A DNA stretch of 64,000 nucleotides from Billgrantia saliphila (GTDB lineage: Bacteria > Pseudomonadota > Gammaproteobacteria > Pseudomonadales > Halomonadaceae), in contig NZ_PJRN01000006.1 in assembly GCF_002930105.1 (NCBI RefSeq), forward strand, positions 186,001-250,000, read 5' to 3'. The translations under genes and the position numbers were made by a program. The notes under the pieces are model-generated. The model ran no database searches. It had not been told where the DNA came from and worked only from the letters and a program-made list of their open reading frames with translations. Positions within the stretch are counted from its first letter, which is position 1. Every line of letters starts with the position of its first letter. This document shows positions 9,007-17,999 of the stretch, piece by piece.

Positions 9007-9483
9007 ATGTCCGCTTTTTCGCTTGCGCTGACCACGCACGATCCGCTGCCGCAAGGGCAGCTCGTGCAGGTCTGCCACCATGAGTATCGCGAACTTCGTC
9101 GCCACCGCAGCCTGGCGCTGAGCTTCCTGCCGAGCCGGCTGGATATCAGCCTGATCATGGCGCTGTTCGGCATCGAGTGCGAGCAGCGTCTGCTCGACCT
9201 CCATCGCCTGGCCGAGCGCATGCAGGTCTTCGCCGGTGCCTGGGAACGCGAGCCACAGCGTGCGGTCGCTTCCCACGACACCTTCCGCGACCAGGTCTTC
9301 GTCAACGACGACGCGGCCGTCCGCGTCCTGCTGGCCCGGGCCCAGGCCGACACCCGGCTGTCACTGCACTTCTACGAGAGCCAGCTGGCGGTGTGCTGCA
9401 CCTTGGAGATGCGCACCCTGCTCGAGCGCTTCCTCAAGCAGTACCGGGCGGCCCAGCGCATCATTGAGGAGCTGGCGGCCTGA
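9007..9483 (+). CDS. Hypothetical protein, 158 aa
   Basis: An acidic-to-neutral soluble protein of 158 residues, starting at an ATG with GGGAGG seven bases upstream. It is predicted largely helical, with stretches such as LFGIECEQRLLDLHRLAERMQ and a Glu/His-rich C-terminal half including LHFYESQLAVCCTLEMRTLLERF. I recognise no domain. Codon use is like the neighbours and the ribosome site is strong, so it is probably expressed. Function unknown. Confidence 0.6.
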   Translation: MSAFSLALTTHDPLPQGQLVQVCHHEYRELRRHRSLALSFLPSRLDISLIMALFGIECEQRLLDLHRLAERMQVFAGAWEREPQRAVASHDTFRDQVFVNDDAAVRVLLARAQADTRLSLHFYESQLAVCCTLEMRTLLERFLKQYRAAQRIIEELAA

Positions 9484-9510
9484 GCATCGGCCCATGAGTT
9501 GCTGGCGCTA

Positions 9511-9660
9511 ATGCTGTCGTGCGGGCTGGTCTACCACGGCCTTCAGGCGCTCGCCGAGCGCGAGGAGGACGACGTCATGGTAATGTCGGCCACCTACACG
9601 ATCATCGCCTTCGGCCTCATGGCCTGGGGGGTTCTGCTGGCGTTGGTGTGGGCGCTTTAG
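9511..9660 (+). CDS. Possible small single-pass membrane protein (27-49 aa)
   Basis: A 49-codon frame begins at ATG 9511. An internal ATG at 9577 has a near-perfect GAGGAGGA ribosome site and would give a 27-residue peptide that is almost entirely one hydrophobic helix (YTIIAFGLMAWGVLLALVWAL). The 3' end overlaps the convergent RND pump gene by 44 bp. Small size makes this tentative; the strong ribosome site at 9577 is the main support and suggests the shorter product. Confidence 0.4.
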   Translation: MLSCGLVYHGLQALAEREEDDVMVMSATYTIIAFGLMAWGVLLALVWAL

Positions 9661-12600
9661 GCCGCTTCCCGCGCAACCATCCCCAGTCGTCGAACAGCAC
9701 GTAGAGTGCCGGAATCACCACCAGTACCAGCACGGTGGCGCTGAGCAGGCCGAACACCACCGAGATCACCAGCGGCTTGATGGTGGCCGCCTGGGTGCTG
9801 GTTTCCGCCAACAGCGGCAGCAGCCCCGCAATCGTCGTCGTCGAGGAGATGAGGATGGCGCGCAGCCGGTCGCGACTGGCCTGCCCCGCCGCCGCCGCGG
9901 CATCCAGACCGCGCTCGCGATGCGTCTTGATGAACTGGATCAGCAGGATGGCGTTGTTCACCACGATGCCGGCCAGCGACGCCGCCCCGATCAGCGAGGG
10001 CATGGAGAGGTAGTAGCCCATCAGCACGTGCCCCCAGATCGCGCCGATGAACGCCAGCGGTATCGTCAGCAAGACGATCAGTGGCTCCACGTAGCTGCGG
10101 AACTGAAACGACAGGATCAAGAAGATGCCCAGCAGGCCGATGAGCAACGCCCGGCCGATGGAGGCACCGGTTTCCGCGGAGCTGGCCACCTGTCCCTCGA
10201 ACGCGACCGTCACCCCGGGATAGTGCGCCTCGAAGTCTTCCAGCCAGCCGCCGCGCAGGTCGTCGACGATGGCCTGGGCGCTGGTGCGGCGCGCGTCGAC
10301 GTTGGCCTCCACGCTCACCGTGCGGCGCCCGTCGATACGCGTGATGCGCGCCCAGTCACGCCGCTCGTGCATGTTCGCCACCACTTCCAGCGGCACCCGT
10401 CTGCCGTCGGGCAGTGTGATCGTCAGATCGGCCAGGTCATTCAGGTCGTCGCGGTCGGCTTGCGCCTGGCGCACCAGGATTTCTACTTCCAGCTCACCTA
10501 TGCGCTGGGTATCGGCCACCTCGCCGAGCAGGGCGGCGCGCAGTTGGACGGCCACCTCTTCGGCGCTCAGGCCGAGGCCGTGGGCGCCCTCGGCCAGGGT
10601 GTAGGCGCGCTGCGGCTTGCCCAGTCGCAGGTCGTCGATGACGTTATAGACGGCATCGTAACTCTCCAATCGGGTGGCCAGCTCCATGGCGGCAGCCTTC
10701 AGCGCATCCAGCTCCTCGCCGACGAGACGCACCTCGATCGGCACGCCGGCGGGGCCGAGCCCCGGCTCCTGGATGATCAACCGTTCGATGCCTTCGACCC
10801 GGCCGATCGCCTCACGCCACGCCTCGGTCAACGTATCGAGCGTGACGCGGCGCCGCTCGGCGGTGAGCAGATCGACCATCACCGTGGCCACGTGCGAGCC
10901 GGGCTCCCGGACGCTGGCATTGTGGTTGAAGCGTACCTGGATCGCTTCCACCAGGGAGGCGCCGTCCGGCTGCTCGGGTGAATACCGGGCGTCCAGCTCG
11001 CGCATGGCCGCCTCGACCCGCTCGGCCACGGTCTCGGTGCGGGCCAGCGGCGTGCCCTGGGGCATGAGGATGCGCGCCTCCAGCACGTCGCCGTCGATGT
11101 CGGGCATCGCCTCGCTGCCGATATGGCCGCCGGCCATGAAGCCGCCCGAGCCCAGCAGCACGGCCAGCATCACTCCCAGTACCGCGTGGCGCCGACGGAT
11201 CGCCCCGTCGGCAAGCCTCCCGACCCGCTCGCGCAAGGTATCGAAGCCGCGCTCGAAGGCTGCACGGAAACGGGAGTCACTCTGCTCGCCCAGCCGCGAC
11301 ACGCCGCCTTTTAGATGATGCGGCAGGATCCAGAACGCTTCGACCAGGCTGGCCGTCAAGGCCGCGATCAGCACTACCGGCAGGACTTCCAGCACCGCCC
11401 CCAGTTCACCGGCCAGGAACGACAGGGGTGCGAATACCGCCACCGTGGTGAGAAAGGAGGAAAACACCCCCGGCAGCACCTGCCGCGTGCCGGCCACCAC
11501 CGCCTCCAGTGGCGTGGCTTCCTGCATGGCATGGGCGGCGACGTTGTCGGTGATGACGATGGCGTCGTCCATTACGATGCCGATGGCCATCAGCAACGCC
11601 ACCAGGGTAATCATGTTGAGCGACAGCCCGGTGAGCGCCATCACCGCGAAAGCGCCCATGAAGGCCACCGGCAGCCCCAGCACCGCCCACAGCGCCAGCC
11701 GGGGTCGGAAGAACAGGCTCATCGTCAGCACTACCAGTGCCAGGCCCATGATGCCGTTGACGACCAGCATCCGCAGGCGATCGCTCACGATGCCGGTCAT
11801 GTCCTGGGTCAGGGTGAGGTCGAGCCGACCGTTGAAGCGCTGACGCTCCGCTTGCAGCAGTCGCTCCATGGCGCTTTTCACCGTCAGCGCATCGGCACGC
11901 AGCGACTTGCTCACCTCCAATACCAGCGCCGGCTCGCCTTCGAAGCGGATCTTCTCCTCGGGGCGCTCGCCCACTTCGCGCAGGGAGGCGATCTCACCCA
12001 GGGTCAGCTCGCCGCCCTTGGGGTCGGAAAGCACCACCAGCGAGGCGAGTTCCTCCAGCGAGCGGCGCTGATCGCTGAAGCGCAGCAGTATCTCGCGCTC
12101 GCCGGTCTCCAGGGTGCCGAGCGGCAGATCGAGGTTCTGGCTGGCGATACGGGCGGCAAGCTGGCGCGCCGAGAGGCCGTGCTGCCCCAGCACCTCGCGC
12201 GACACCTCCACCTGCCATTGGCGCTGGGACATGCCGTGAATCGCCACGTCCGCCACGCCCGGCAAGCCCATCAGGCGCTCTTCCAGGCGCAGGGCATAAT
12301 CCTCGAGCTGACGCTCCGGCATGTCGGCGGAGACCGCCACCGCGGCCACCAGATCGCTGCGATGCCGTTCACGCACTACCGGGCGCTCGGCGCGCGGCGG
12401 CAGGTCGGTAATCGCGTCCACCTCGGTTTCGAGCTCGTTGAGAAAGCGGATGGCGTCGCCGCCCCGCGTCATGCTCGCTGTGGCGCTGGCCAGGTTGTCC
12501 TGGGCGGCGCAGACGAACTCGTCGAGGAACTCGACGCCCTTGACCGCGTCGTGCAAGCGACGGCAGACGGCGTCCTCGACGTCGGTGGCGCTGGCACCGC

Positions 12601-12748
12601 GATACGTCACCTCGATACTCGCCTCGACCGCGCGATAGTCGGGGAGCGTCTCGCGCTTGAGCTGGGGCAACGCGAACAGGCCGGCGGCGATCAGCAACAC
12701 CAGCAGCAAGTTGGCCGCCGTGGGGTGGCCGGCGAACCAGCGGATCAT
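9617..12748 (-). CDS. RND-family efflux pump, inner-membrane permease
   Basis: A 1043-residue RND transporter. I start it at the ATG at 12748 (MIRWFAGHPTAANLLL), which overlaps the adaptor's stop as ATGA, rather than eleven codons earlier. The protein has the family layout: TM1, a large periplasmic loop, TM2-6, a second loop, then TM8-12. GIVMDDAIVITDN near residue 400 carries the paired Asp of the proton relay. With the preceding adaptor and TetR gene it forms a three-gene efflux operon. Outer-membrane channel and substrate are not identified here. Confidence 0.92.
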   Translation of the reverse strand: MIRWFAGHPTAANLLLVLLIAAGLFALPQLKRETLPDYRAVEASIEVTYRGASATDVEDAVCRRLHDAVKGVEFLDEFVCAAQDNLASATASMTRGGDAIRFLNELETEVDAITDLPPRAERPVVRERHRSDLVAAVAVSADMPERQLEDYALRLEERLMGLPGVADVAIHGMSQRQWQVEVSREVLGQHGLSARQLAARIASQNLDLPLGTLETGEREILLRFSDQRRSLEELASLVVLSDPKGGELTLGEIASLREVGERPEEKIRFEGEPALVLEVSKSLRADALTVKSAMERLLQAERQRFNGRLDLTLTQDMTGIVSDRLRMLVVNGIMGLALVVLTMSLFFRPRLALWAVLGLPVAFMGAFAVMALTGLSLNMITLVALLMAIGIVMDDAIVITDNVAAHAMQEATPLEAVVAGTRQVLPGVFSSFLTTVAVFAPLSFLAGELGAVLEVLPVVLIAALTASLVEAFWILPHHLKGGVSRLGEQSDSRFRAAFERGFDTLRERVGRLADGAIRRRHAVLGVMLAVLLGSGGFMAGGHIGSEAMPDIDGDVLEARILMPQGTPLARTETVAERVEAAMRELDARYSPEQPDGASLVEAIQVRFNHNASVREPGSHVATVMVDLLTAERRRVTLDTLTEAWREAIGRVEGIERLIIQEPGLGPAGVPIEVRLVGEELDALKAAAMELATRLESYDAVYNVIDDLRLGKPQRAYTLAEGAHGLGLSAEEVAVQLRAALLGEVADTQRIGELEVEILVRQAQADRDDLNDLADLTITLPDGRRVPLEVVANMHERRDWARITRIDGRRTVSVEANVDARRTSAQAIVDDLRGGWLEDFEAHYPGVTVAFEGQVASSAETGASIGRALLIGLLGIFLILSFQFRSYVEPLIVLLTIPLAFIGAIWGHVLMGYYLSMPSLIGAASLAGIVVNNAILLIQFIKTHRERGLDAAAAAGQASRDRLRAILISSTTTIAGLLPLLAETSTQAATIKPLVISVVFGLLSATVLVLVVIPALYVLFDDWGWLRGKRPKAPTPTPAEPPRP

Positions 12749-14109
12749 GGCCGCTCTCCCGCTGCCTGCTCGGCGAGCCAACGCTCGAGCGATTCGTCAC
12801 GTTGGGGGGCCAGCGCCATGCCCTGTATCGCGCTGGCGAGGTCGGTCACCAGCACCCGCTCGCCCGACGCGAGGCCCGCGGCGATCACCGCCAGGTCGTC
12901 CTGCTCGAAGCTCACCTGAACGTCGCGTCGCACCAGACGGTCCTCGTCATCCACCAGGTACAGCTCCCCCTGGTGCACCGCGCTTGCCGGTACCGCCAGC
13001 AAGGGCTCGCGGCTCGGCGTGGAGAGGCGTACCCGGGTGTACATGTCGCGCTGCAGCGGCGGTCGGTCGGGCGGCAGAACATCTTGATAGGGATCCGCGA
13101 CGCGGACCACCGCACGCACGGAGCGCGTGGCCGGGTCCAGGCCACTGGCGACCCGTACCAGCCGTCCCGTCCAGCCCACGCCCTCGGCGCCGACCAGCGC
13201 GACTTCGGCCTCTATGTCCGCCAGTTCCAGGCGCTCGCTCAGTTCCAGCGCACTTCGGGGCGGCTCGTCGGGCACCACGCCAGCCAGCAGGCGACGCATC
13301 ATGGCGAGAGGAATATGCGCCTCCACTTCGGCCGCCGCCAGGCTGTCGGCCTCGAAGAGCCGTTGTCCCGTCGTCACGAATTGATGCCGCTCCACGGCTA
13401 CCTCGCCAAGGCGCAGGTCGTAGGGCGCCACGAAGCGGGTGTCCTCAAGATCGCGCCGGGCCTGGGCCAGACGCGCAGCGGCCCGCTCGCGCTGGGCAGC
13501 GAGAACGTCGCGGCGCGAGGGCAGCAAGGCCAGGGTATTTTCCAGCGTCGTCGCCGACTGACGCTGGGCCAGCGTGCTGCGACGCTGCTCGTCGCGCTGC
13601 GAGGTGGAGACCGATCCGCTCTCGGCCAGCCGCTCGATGCGTGCCAGTTCGCGCTCGGCGAGGCTCAATCGCTCGCGCTCCAGCGCCAGCAGGCGGCGGG
13701 CGTTATCCGCTTCGGTCTCCAGTTGCCCGAGCTCGGCCGTCAGGCTGGCCAGTTCCGCTTCGACCTCGGCGATGGCCAGCTCGTAGCGACTCGGGTCGAG
13801 TGCCAGCAGCAGGGTGCCTTCGGCCAGCAGGGTACCGCTCTCCAGATCGGGATGGCGCTCCACGACCCGTCCGCTCACATTGGCCACCGCCTGCCAGGTC
13901 TCGGCCGGGCGCGCCACGCCGTGGCCGCGCGCTTCGAGGCGGAACGCCAGCGGGCGCGCTTCGATGAACGTCACGCGCGTTGGCGTGACCGACGCTTCGC
14001 TGCGCTCGGGCGACTGGCGGTAGATGACCAGCAGCGCGAGCAGGACAGCCCCCGCCAGCAGCCCGCCGACTACCACCAGCACGGGGCGCAGTCGGCTGGC
14101 GGTGCTCAT
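12745..14109 (-). CDS. RND efflux periplasmic adaptor (membrane fusion protein)
   Basis: A 454-residue HlyD/AcrA-type adaptor. An N-terminal membrane anchor (VLVVVGGLLAGAVLLALLVIY) is followed by a lipoyl/barrel domain (VSGRVVERHPDLESGTLLAEG). A long helical hairpin rich in Glu, Leu and Arg runs at about residues 115-215, with beta-barrel and membrane-proximal domains after it. It bridges the RND permease to an outer-membrane channel. Its start overlaps the TetR stop (ATGA) and its stop overlaps the permease start, so the three are cotranscribed. Confidence 0.9.
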   Translation of the reverse strand: MSTASRLRPVLVVVGGLLAGAVLLALLVIYRQSPERSEASVTPTRVTFIEARPLAFRLEARGHGVARPAETWQAVANVSGRVVERHPDLESGTLLAEGTLLLALDPSRYELAIAEVEAELASLTAELGQLETEADNARRLLALERERLSLAERELARIERLAESGSVSTSQRDEQRRSTLAQRQSATTLENTLALLPSRRDVLAAQRERAAARLAQARRDLEDTRFVAPYDLRLGEVAVERHQFVTTGQRLFEADSLAAAEVEAHIPLAMMRRLLAGVVPDEPPRSALELSERLELADIEAEVALVGAEGVGWTGRLVRVASGLDPATRSVRAVVRVADPYQDVLPPDRPPLQRDMYTRVRLSTPSREPLLAVPASAVHQGELYLVDDEDRLVRRDVQVSFEQDDLAVIAAGLASGERVLVTDLASAIQGMALAPQRDESLERWLAEQAAGERP

Positions 14110-14735
14110 GTTTCCGCCTTGCCGCGAGCGGCGTCCGGGGGGCGAATGCCATGGCAGAATATCTCGAAGGCGCCGGGGGCCTGACGCGCGACGCGCTGAA
14201 GATCGTTCACCATCAGCGCCTGGATGGCCAGCCCCTGGAGGATGCCGATGAACTGAACGGCCGCCGAGGCAATATCCAGTCCCTCGCGCAATTCGCCCGC
14301 CTCGCGCGCCTGGATCAGCAGCCGCTCGATGCGCTGTTGATAGGTGCCGAGCAGCGCGTGTACGCGGCGCCGGGCCGGCGTCGGTCGGGAATGCTGCAAC
14401 TGCCCCACCAGCAGTCGCGGCACCCCGGGGTGCACGACGATGAAGTCGGCATGGGCAAGAAACATGGCGCGCAGGGCCGCGAGCGGACCGTCGGCCTGTG
14501 CCGCCGCGGTTTCGAGACGCTGCATGACACGGGTCTCGATCCAGTCGATCACCGCCTCCCAGATGGCGTCCTTGCTGGCGAAGTGCCGGAACAGCGCACC
14601 CTGCGTCACCTGCATGTGCTTAGCGATGTCGGTGGTGGTGATCGTCGCCGGATCGTCGCCCGCGCTCAGCTCGATGACCGCCTGCACGGTGAGTTCGCGC
14701 CGCGCTTCGGCGGTGAGGTTGCGTTTGGTCGGCAT
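14106..14735 (-). CDS. TetR-family repressor of the RND efflux operon
   Basis: A 209-residue TetR protein starting MPTKRNLTAEARRELTVQAV. The recognition region is TTDIAKHMQVTQGALFRHFASKDAI. The ATG at 14735 was chosen because earlier in-frame codons run back through a perfect palindrome at 14745-14774 and look non-coding. First gene of the efflux operon and probably its autorepressor: ligand binding would release the palindrome and induce the pump. The inducer is unknown. Confidence 0.88.
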   Translation of the reverse strand: MPTKRNLTAEARRELTVQAVIELSAGDDPATITTTDIAKHMQVTQGALFRHFASKDAIWEAVIDWIETRVMQRLETAAAQADGPLAALRAMFLAHADFIVVHPGVPRLLVGQLQHSRPTPARRRVHALLGTYQQRIERLLIQAREAGELREGLDIASAAVQFIGILQGLAIQALMVNDLQRVARQAPGAFEIFCHGIRPPDAARGKAET

Positions 14736-14744
14736 GGGCGACCT

Positions 14745-14774
14745 CATAAGATAGTAATCGATTACTATCTTATG
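14745..14774. promoter_or_regulatory. Perfect 30-bp palindrome, likely TetR operator
   Basis: The half-site CATAAGATAGTAATC is followed directly by its exact reverse complement, giving a 30-bp palindrome with no mismatch or spacer. It lies 10 bp upstream of the TetR start, overlapping the likely promoter. It is AT-rich in a GC-rich setting and has the size expected for one or two TetR dimers. Confidence 0.75.
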
Positions 14775-14814
14775 CCGTGATGCCTCGTCGCGCCAGCAGG
14801 TATCCCGCTTCACC

Positions 14815-14828
14815 ATGACCCTCATCAA
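14815..14828 (+). promoter_or_regulatory. FNR/ANR-like box upstream of ubiU
   Basis: ATGACCCTCATCAA matches TTGAT-N4-ATCAA at eight of ten defined positions and ends about 61 bp before the ubiU ATG. UbiUV make ubiquinone without oxygen, so control by an oxygen-sensing Crp/FNR-family activator is sensible. Confidence 0.5.
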
Positions 14829-14889
14829 AAGACGTCTCTCCTTCGTCGACTAGCATGGTCGGGTTTATCCAGACTGCGAGGAGAGCGAC

Positions 14890-15885
14890 ATGGAGCTCGT
14901 CTGCCCGGCCGGCAACCTGCCGGCCCTGAAGCGGGCGGTGGATGAAGGCGCCGATGCCGTCTACTTCGGCTTTCAGAACGCCACCAACGCCCGGCAGTTC
15001 GCCGGCCTCAACTTCACCGACAAACGCGCCCGCGAAGGCATCGACTACGCCCATGCCCGCGGCAAGCGGGTGTTCTGTGCCATCAACACCTATCCGCAGC
15101 CCGACGGCTGGGCCCAGTGGACCCGCGCCGTGGACCAGGCCGCCGAGCTCGGCGTCGACGCCCTAATCATGGCCGACATGGGCCTGCTCGATTATGCCGC
15201 CCGGCGCCATCCCGACCTCGCCCGTCACCTCTCGGTGCAGGGCTCGGCCACCAGCCATGAGGCGCTGCGCTTCTATCACGACCAGTTCGGTATCAAGCGC
15301 GCCGTGCTGCCGCGCGTGCTCTCCATCACCCAGGTGCGCGACCTGGCCAAGCAGAGCCCGGTGGAGCTCGAGGTATTCGCCTTCGGCAGCCTGTGCATCA
15401 TGGCCGAGGGGCGCTGCTATCTCTCCTCCTACCTCACCGGCGAATCGCCCAATACCCGCGGCGTCTGCTCGCCGGCGGCTCACGTGCGCTGGGAGGAAAC
15501 GCCCCAGGGCCTGGAGTCGCGCTTGAATGGCGTGCTGATCGATCGCTATGGCGAAGGCGAGCGCGCCGGCTACCCCACCCTGTGCAAGGGACGTTTCGAA
15601 GTCGGCGGCGAGACCTACCACGCCATCGAGGAGCCCACCAGCCTCAATACCCTAGAGCTGTTGCCCGAGCTTCGCGAGCTGGGTATCAGCGCGGTGAAGA
15701 TCGAGGGGCGCCAGCGCAGCCCCGCCTACGTGTCGAAGGTGGCCGGGATCTGGCGCCAGGCGCTGGATCGCCTCGTAAAGACACCCGAGCGCTTCCACCC
15801 CGACCCCGCCTGGATGGCCGGCCTCGGTGAGGTCTCAGAGGGCGCCACTACAACACTGGGCGCCTACGAGCGCCGCTGGAAATAG
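14890..15885 (+). CDS. ubiU: O2-independent ubiquinone biosynthesis protein UbiU (U32 family)
   Basis: A 331-residue U32-family protein starting MELVCPAGNLPALKRAVDEG. Four Cys that ligate the [4Fe-4S] cluster in UbiU are visible: GSLC, then six residues, C (GRCYLSS), GVCSP and TLCKGRF. With UbiV it hydroxylates the ubiquinone ring without oxygen, using prephenate as oxygen donor in E. coli. It is followed by ubiV 8 bp later. The third partner, UbiT, is encoded at 28815-29297. Despite older names it is not a peptidase. Confidence 0.93.
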   Translation: MELVCPAGNLPALKRAVDEGADAVYFGFQNATNARQFAGLNFTDKRAREGIDYAHARGKRVFCAINTYPQPDGWAQWTRAVDQAAELGVDALIMADMGLLDYAARRHPDLARHLSVQGSATSHEALRFYHDQFGIKRAVLPRVLSITQVRDLAKQSPVELEVFAFGSLCIMAEGRCYLSSYLTGESPNTRGVCSPAAHVRWEETPQGLESRLNGVLIDRYGEGERAGYPTLCKGRFEVGGETYHAIEEPTSLNTLELLPELRELGISAVKIEGRQRSPAYVSKVAGIWRQALDRLVKTPERFHPDPAWMAGLGEVSEGATTTLGAYERRWK

Positions 15886-15893
15886 GAGTCCGC

Positions 15894-16808
15894 ATGTCTT
15901 CCGATTCCCTGCAGCTCGCCCTGGGCCCGGTGCTGTTCTACTGGACCCGCGAGCGCTACGCCGACTTCTACCGCAAGGCCGCCGACTGGCCGGTGGAGAT
16001 CGTCTATCTGGGAGAGTCCGTATGCTCGCGGCGGCGCGACATGAAGCTCGACGACTGGCTCGGCATCGGCCGCGAGCTGACCCAGAGCGGCAAGCAGGTG
16101 GTGCTGGCGAGCCAGACCCTGATCGAGTCCGAGGCCGACCTGCGCGACCTGCGCAAGCTGTGCGACAACGGTGAGTTCATGGTCGAGGCCAACGATCAGA
16201 GCGCCCTGCAGCGCCTGGCCGCCGCCGGCCTGCCCTTCGTCGCCGGTGCCGCACTGAACCTCTACAACCCGGCTTCCATCGGCGTGATAGCCCGCGCCGG
16301 CATGTGCCGCTGGCAGGCGCCGGTAGAGATGTCGCGCGACGATCTCGCCCGGCTGCTCGCCGACTGCGAGGCCGAGGGCCTCGATCAGCCCTGCGAGGTA
16401 TTCGCCTACGGCCACCTGCCACTGGCCTGGTCGTCGCGCTGCTTCACCGCGCGGCGCCACCAGAAGCCCAAGGACCGCTGCCAGTTCGTCTGCCAGAAGT
16501 ACCCCGAGGGCCTGGCGCTGCGCTCGCAGGAGTCGAAGGAGGTGTTCACTCTCAATGGCATCCAGACCCTCTCCGGCGCCTGCCAGGACTTACGCCATGA
16601 AGTGAGCGACATGGCCGCTATGGGCGTGGCGGTGGCACGCCTGAGCCCCCGCGCCGAGAGCATGGCCGAAGTGGTGGCCGCCTTCGACGCCGCGCGCCGC
16701 GGCGAGCTGCCGGCCGCCGATCCGCTGGCACTGGTCGAGGTCGAGGTCTGTGATGGTTACTGGCACGGCCGGCCGGGCATGGACAACACGCGCCTGCCCG
16801 TTCCCTGA
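15894..16808 (+). CDS. ubiV: O2-independent ubiquinone biosynthesis protein UbiV (U32 family)
   Basis: A 304-residue partner of UbiU. It has the UbiV Cys set: SVCSRRRDM near residue 43, then SSRCFTARRH, DRCQFVC about 12 residues later, fitting four [4Fe-4S] ligands. YLGESVCSRRRDMKLDDW is the recognisable N-terminal signature. It forms a heterodimer with UbiU that adds ring hydroxyls under anoxia. Cotranscribed with ubiU, and probably with the radical SAM gene 29 bp downstream. Confidence 0.93.
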   Translation: MSSDSLQLALGPVLFYWTRERYADFYRKAADWPVEIVYLGESVCSRRRDMKLDDWLGIGRELTQSGKQVVLASQTLIESEADLRDLRKLCDNGEFMVEANDQSALQRLAAAGLPFVAGAALNLYNPASIGVIARAGMCRWQAPVEMSRDDLARLLADCEAEGLDQPCEVFAYGHLPLAWSSRCFTARRHQKPKDRCQFVCQKYPEGLALRSQESKEVFTLNGIQTLSGACQDLRHEVSDMAAMGVAVARLSPRAESMAEVVAAFDAARRGELPAADPLALVEVEVCDGYWHGRPGMDNTRLPVP

Positions 16809-16837
16809 ACGCTTCCCAGCCACCTTCGGAGGTCGCC

Positions 16838-17590
16838 ATGAACCTGATCGACACGGACGAAATCCCGATGTCCAGACCGTTGGACGGCATTCGCCTGCCG
16901 GTGGCGGGCATGACCCAGCTGACCACGCTGGACTGCCCGGATCATCTGGCCTGTGTGGTGTTCCTGCAGGGCTGTCCGCTGCGCTGCGGCTATTGCGACA
17001 ACAGCCAGCGGATGCCGCCACGACGTGGCGACGAGCGGGAGTGGCAGGCGGTACGGGAGTTTCTCGAGGAGCGCCGGGGGGTGCTTGAGGCGGTGGTCTT
17101 CAGCGGGGGCGAACCGACGCTGCACAACGCTCTGCCGGCCGCCGTCAGCGAGGTAAAGGCGATGGGCTTCAAGGTGGGACTGCACACTGCCGGGCCCTAC
17201 CCGGCGCGACTCTCACGCCTGCTGCCGAATCTCGACTGGGTGGGGCTCGACGTGAAGGGGCGCGGGCGTGACTTCGACCGCATCTGCGGGCGCCCAGGCA
17301 TCTGGCAGCGCAACAGCCAGAGCCTGACGACGCTGCTCGACAGCGGTGTGAATTTCGAATGTCGTACCACCGTGCACTGGCGCGACTTCGAGCTGGCCGA
17401 CGTGGAGCGTCTGGCGCTGACCCTGGCCGACTGCGGCGTGCGCCGCTACGCCATCCAGGTGGCCCGCACCCGCCAGTGCCTCGACCCGGCCTACTGCCAG
17501 CCGGCGGAGAACGCCCCGCCGCGGGCCATGCTCGCCGGGTTGGTCAAGCGCCTGAGTCCGCACTTTGAGCGTATCGAGCTGCGGGAGTGA
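16838..17590 (+). CDS. Radical SAM protein, anaerobic ribonucleotide reductase activase-like (NrdG family)
   Basis: A 250-residue radical SAM protein. The cluster motif CPLRCGYC (CxxxCxxC) follows VVFLQG, and FSGGEPTLH is the SAM-binding GGE motif. This arrangement is that of anaerobic NrdG-type activases. No class III reductase (nrdD) lies in the window; the only ribonucleotide reductase here is class II and needs no activase. It may activate an NrdD encoded elsewhere or another glycyl-radical enzyme. GGAGG ribosome site; convergent with cdd, stops 1 bp apart. Confidence 0.75.
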   Translation: MNLIDTDEIPMSRPLDGIRLPVAGMTQLTTLDCPDHLACVVFLQGCPLRCGYCDNSQRMPPRRGDEREWQAVREFLEERRGVLEAVVFSGGEPTLHNALPAAVSEVKAMGFKVGLHTAGPYPARLSRLLPNLDWVGLDVKGRGRDFDRICGRPGIWQRNSQSLTTLLDSGVNFECRTTVHWRDFELADVERLALTLADCGVRRYAIQVARTRQCLDPAYCQPAENAPPRAMLAGLVKRLSPHFERIELRE

Positions 17591-17591
17591 G

Positions 17592-17999
17592 TTAGTGGCT
17601 GAGATTCTCCGGCCCAAAGGCATCGGGCAGCAGTTCTTCGATGCTGTAGCGCCTGAGCAGCACACCTTGAGCGTTGAGCACGTGAATGCGGGTCTCGGCG
17701 TCGGCGAACTCGCGGATACGCTGGCGGCAGTCGCCGCAGGGCGAGCAGAGGTGCTCGCCGGGGCCGATGACGTAGACGTTGCGAAGGTGACGCTCGCCGG
17801 CGCTAACCATGGCGGCGATGGCCGAGGCTTCGGCACACAGCCCCTTGTAGTGGGCCACCTCGACGTTGGCGCCGGCGAAGCGCGCCCCGCTCTCGCTCTC
17901 CACCAGCGCGCCCACCGGATGCTGCGAGTAGGGCGCATAGGCGCACCCGCGCACCGCGATCAGCGCCTCGACGATGGCCGGCTCGATGGCGTCGCTCAT
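17592..17999 (-). CDS. cdd: Cytidine deaminase
   Basis: A 135-residue small tetrameric-type cytidine deaminase. [10 protein letters not shown] holds the first zinc Cys with the catalytic Glu, and CSPCGDCRQ holds the other two zinc Cys. It deaminates cytidine and deoxycytidine to uridine and deoxyuridine. Last gene of the deo operon; its start overlaps the deoD stop. It links pyrimidine nucleosides to the phosphorylase upstream. Confidence 0.93.
   Translation of the reverse strand: MSDAIEPAIVEALIAVRGCAYAPYSQHPVGALVESESGARFAGANVEVAHYKGLCAEASAIAAMVSAGERHLRNVYVIGPGEHLCSPCGDCRQRIREFADAETRIHVLNAQGVLLRRYSIEELLPDAFGPENLSH

Noticed and set aside
11315..12919. 534-codon open frame on the plus strand
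   Set aside because: It runs opposite the RND pump and adaptor genes and is rich in His, Gln and Arg, as expected of an antisense frame in GC-rich DNA.
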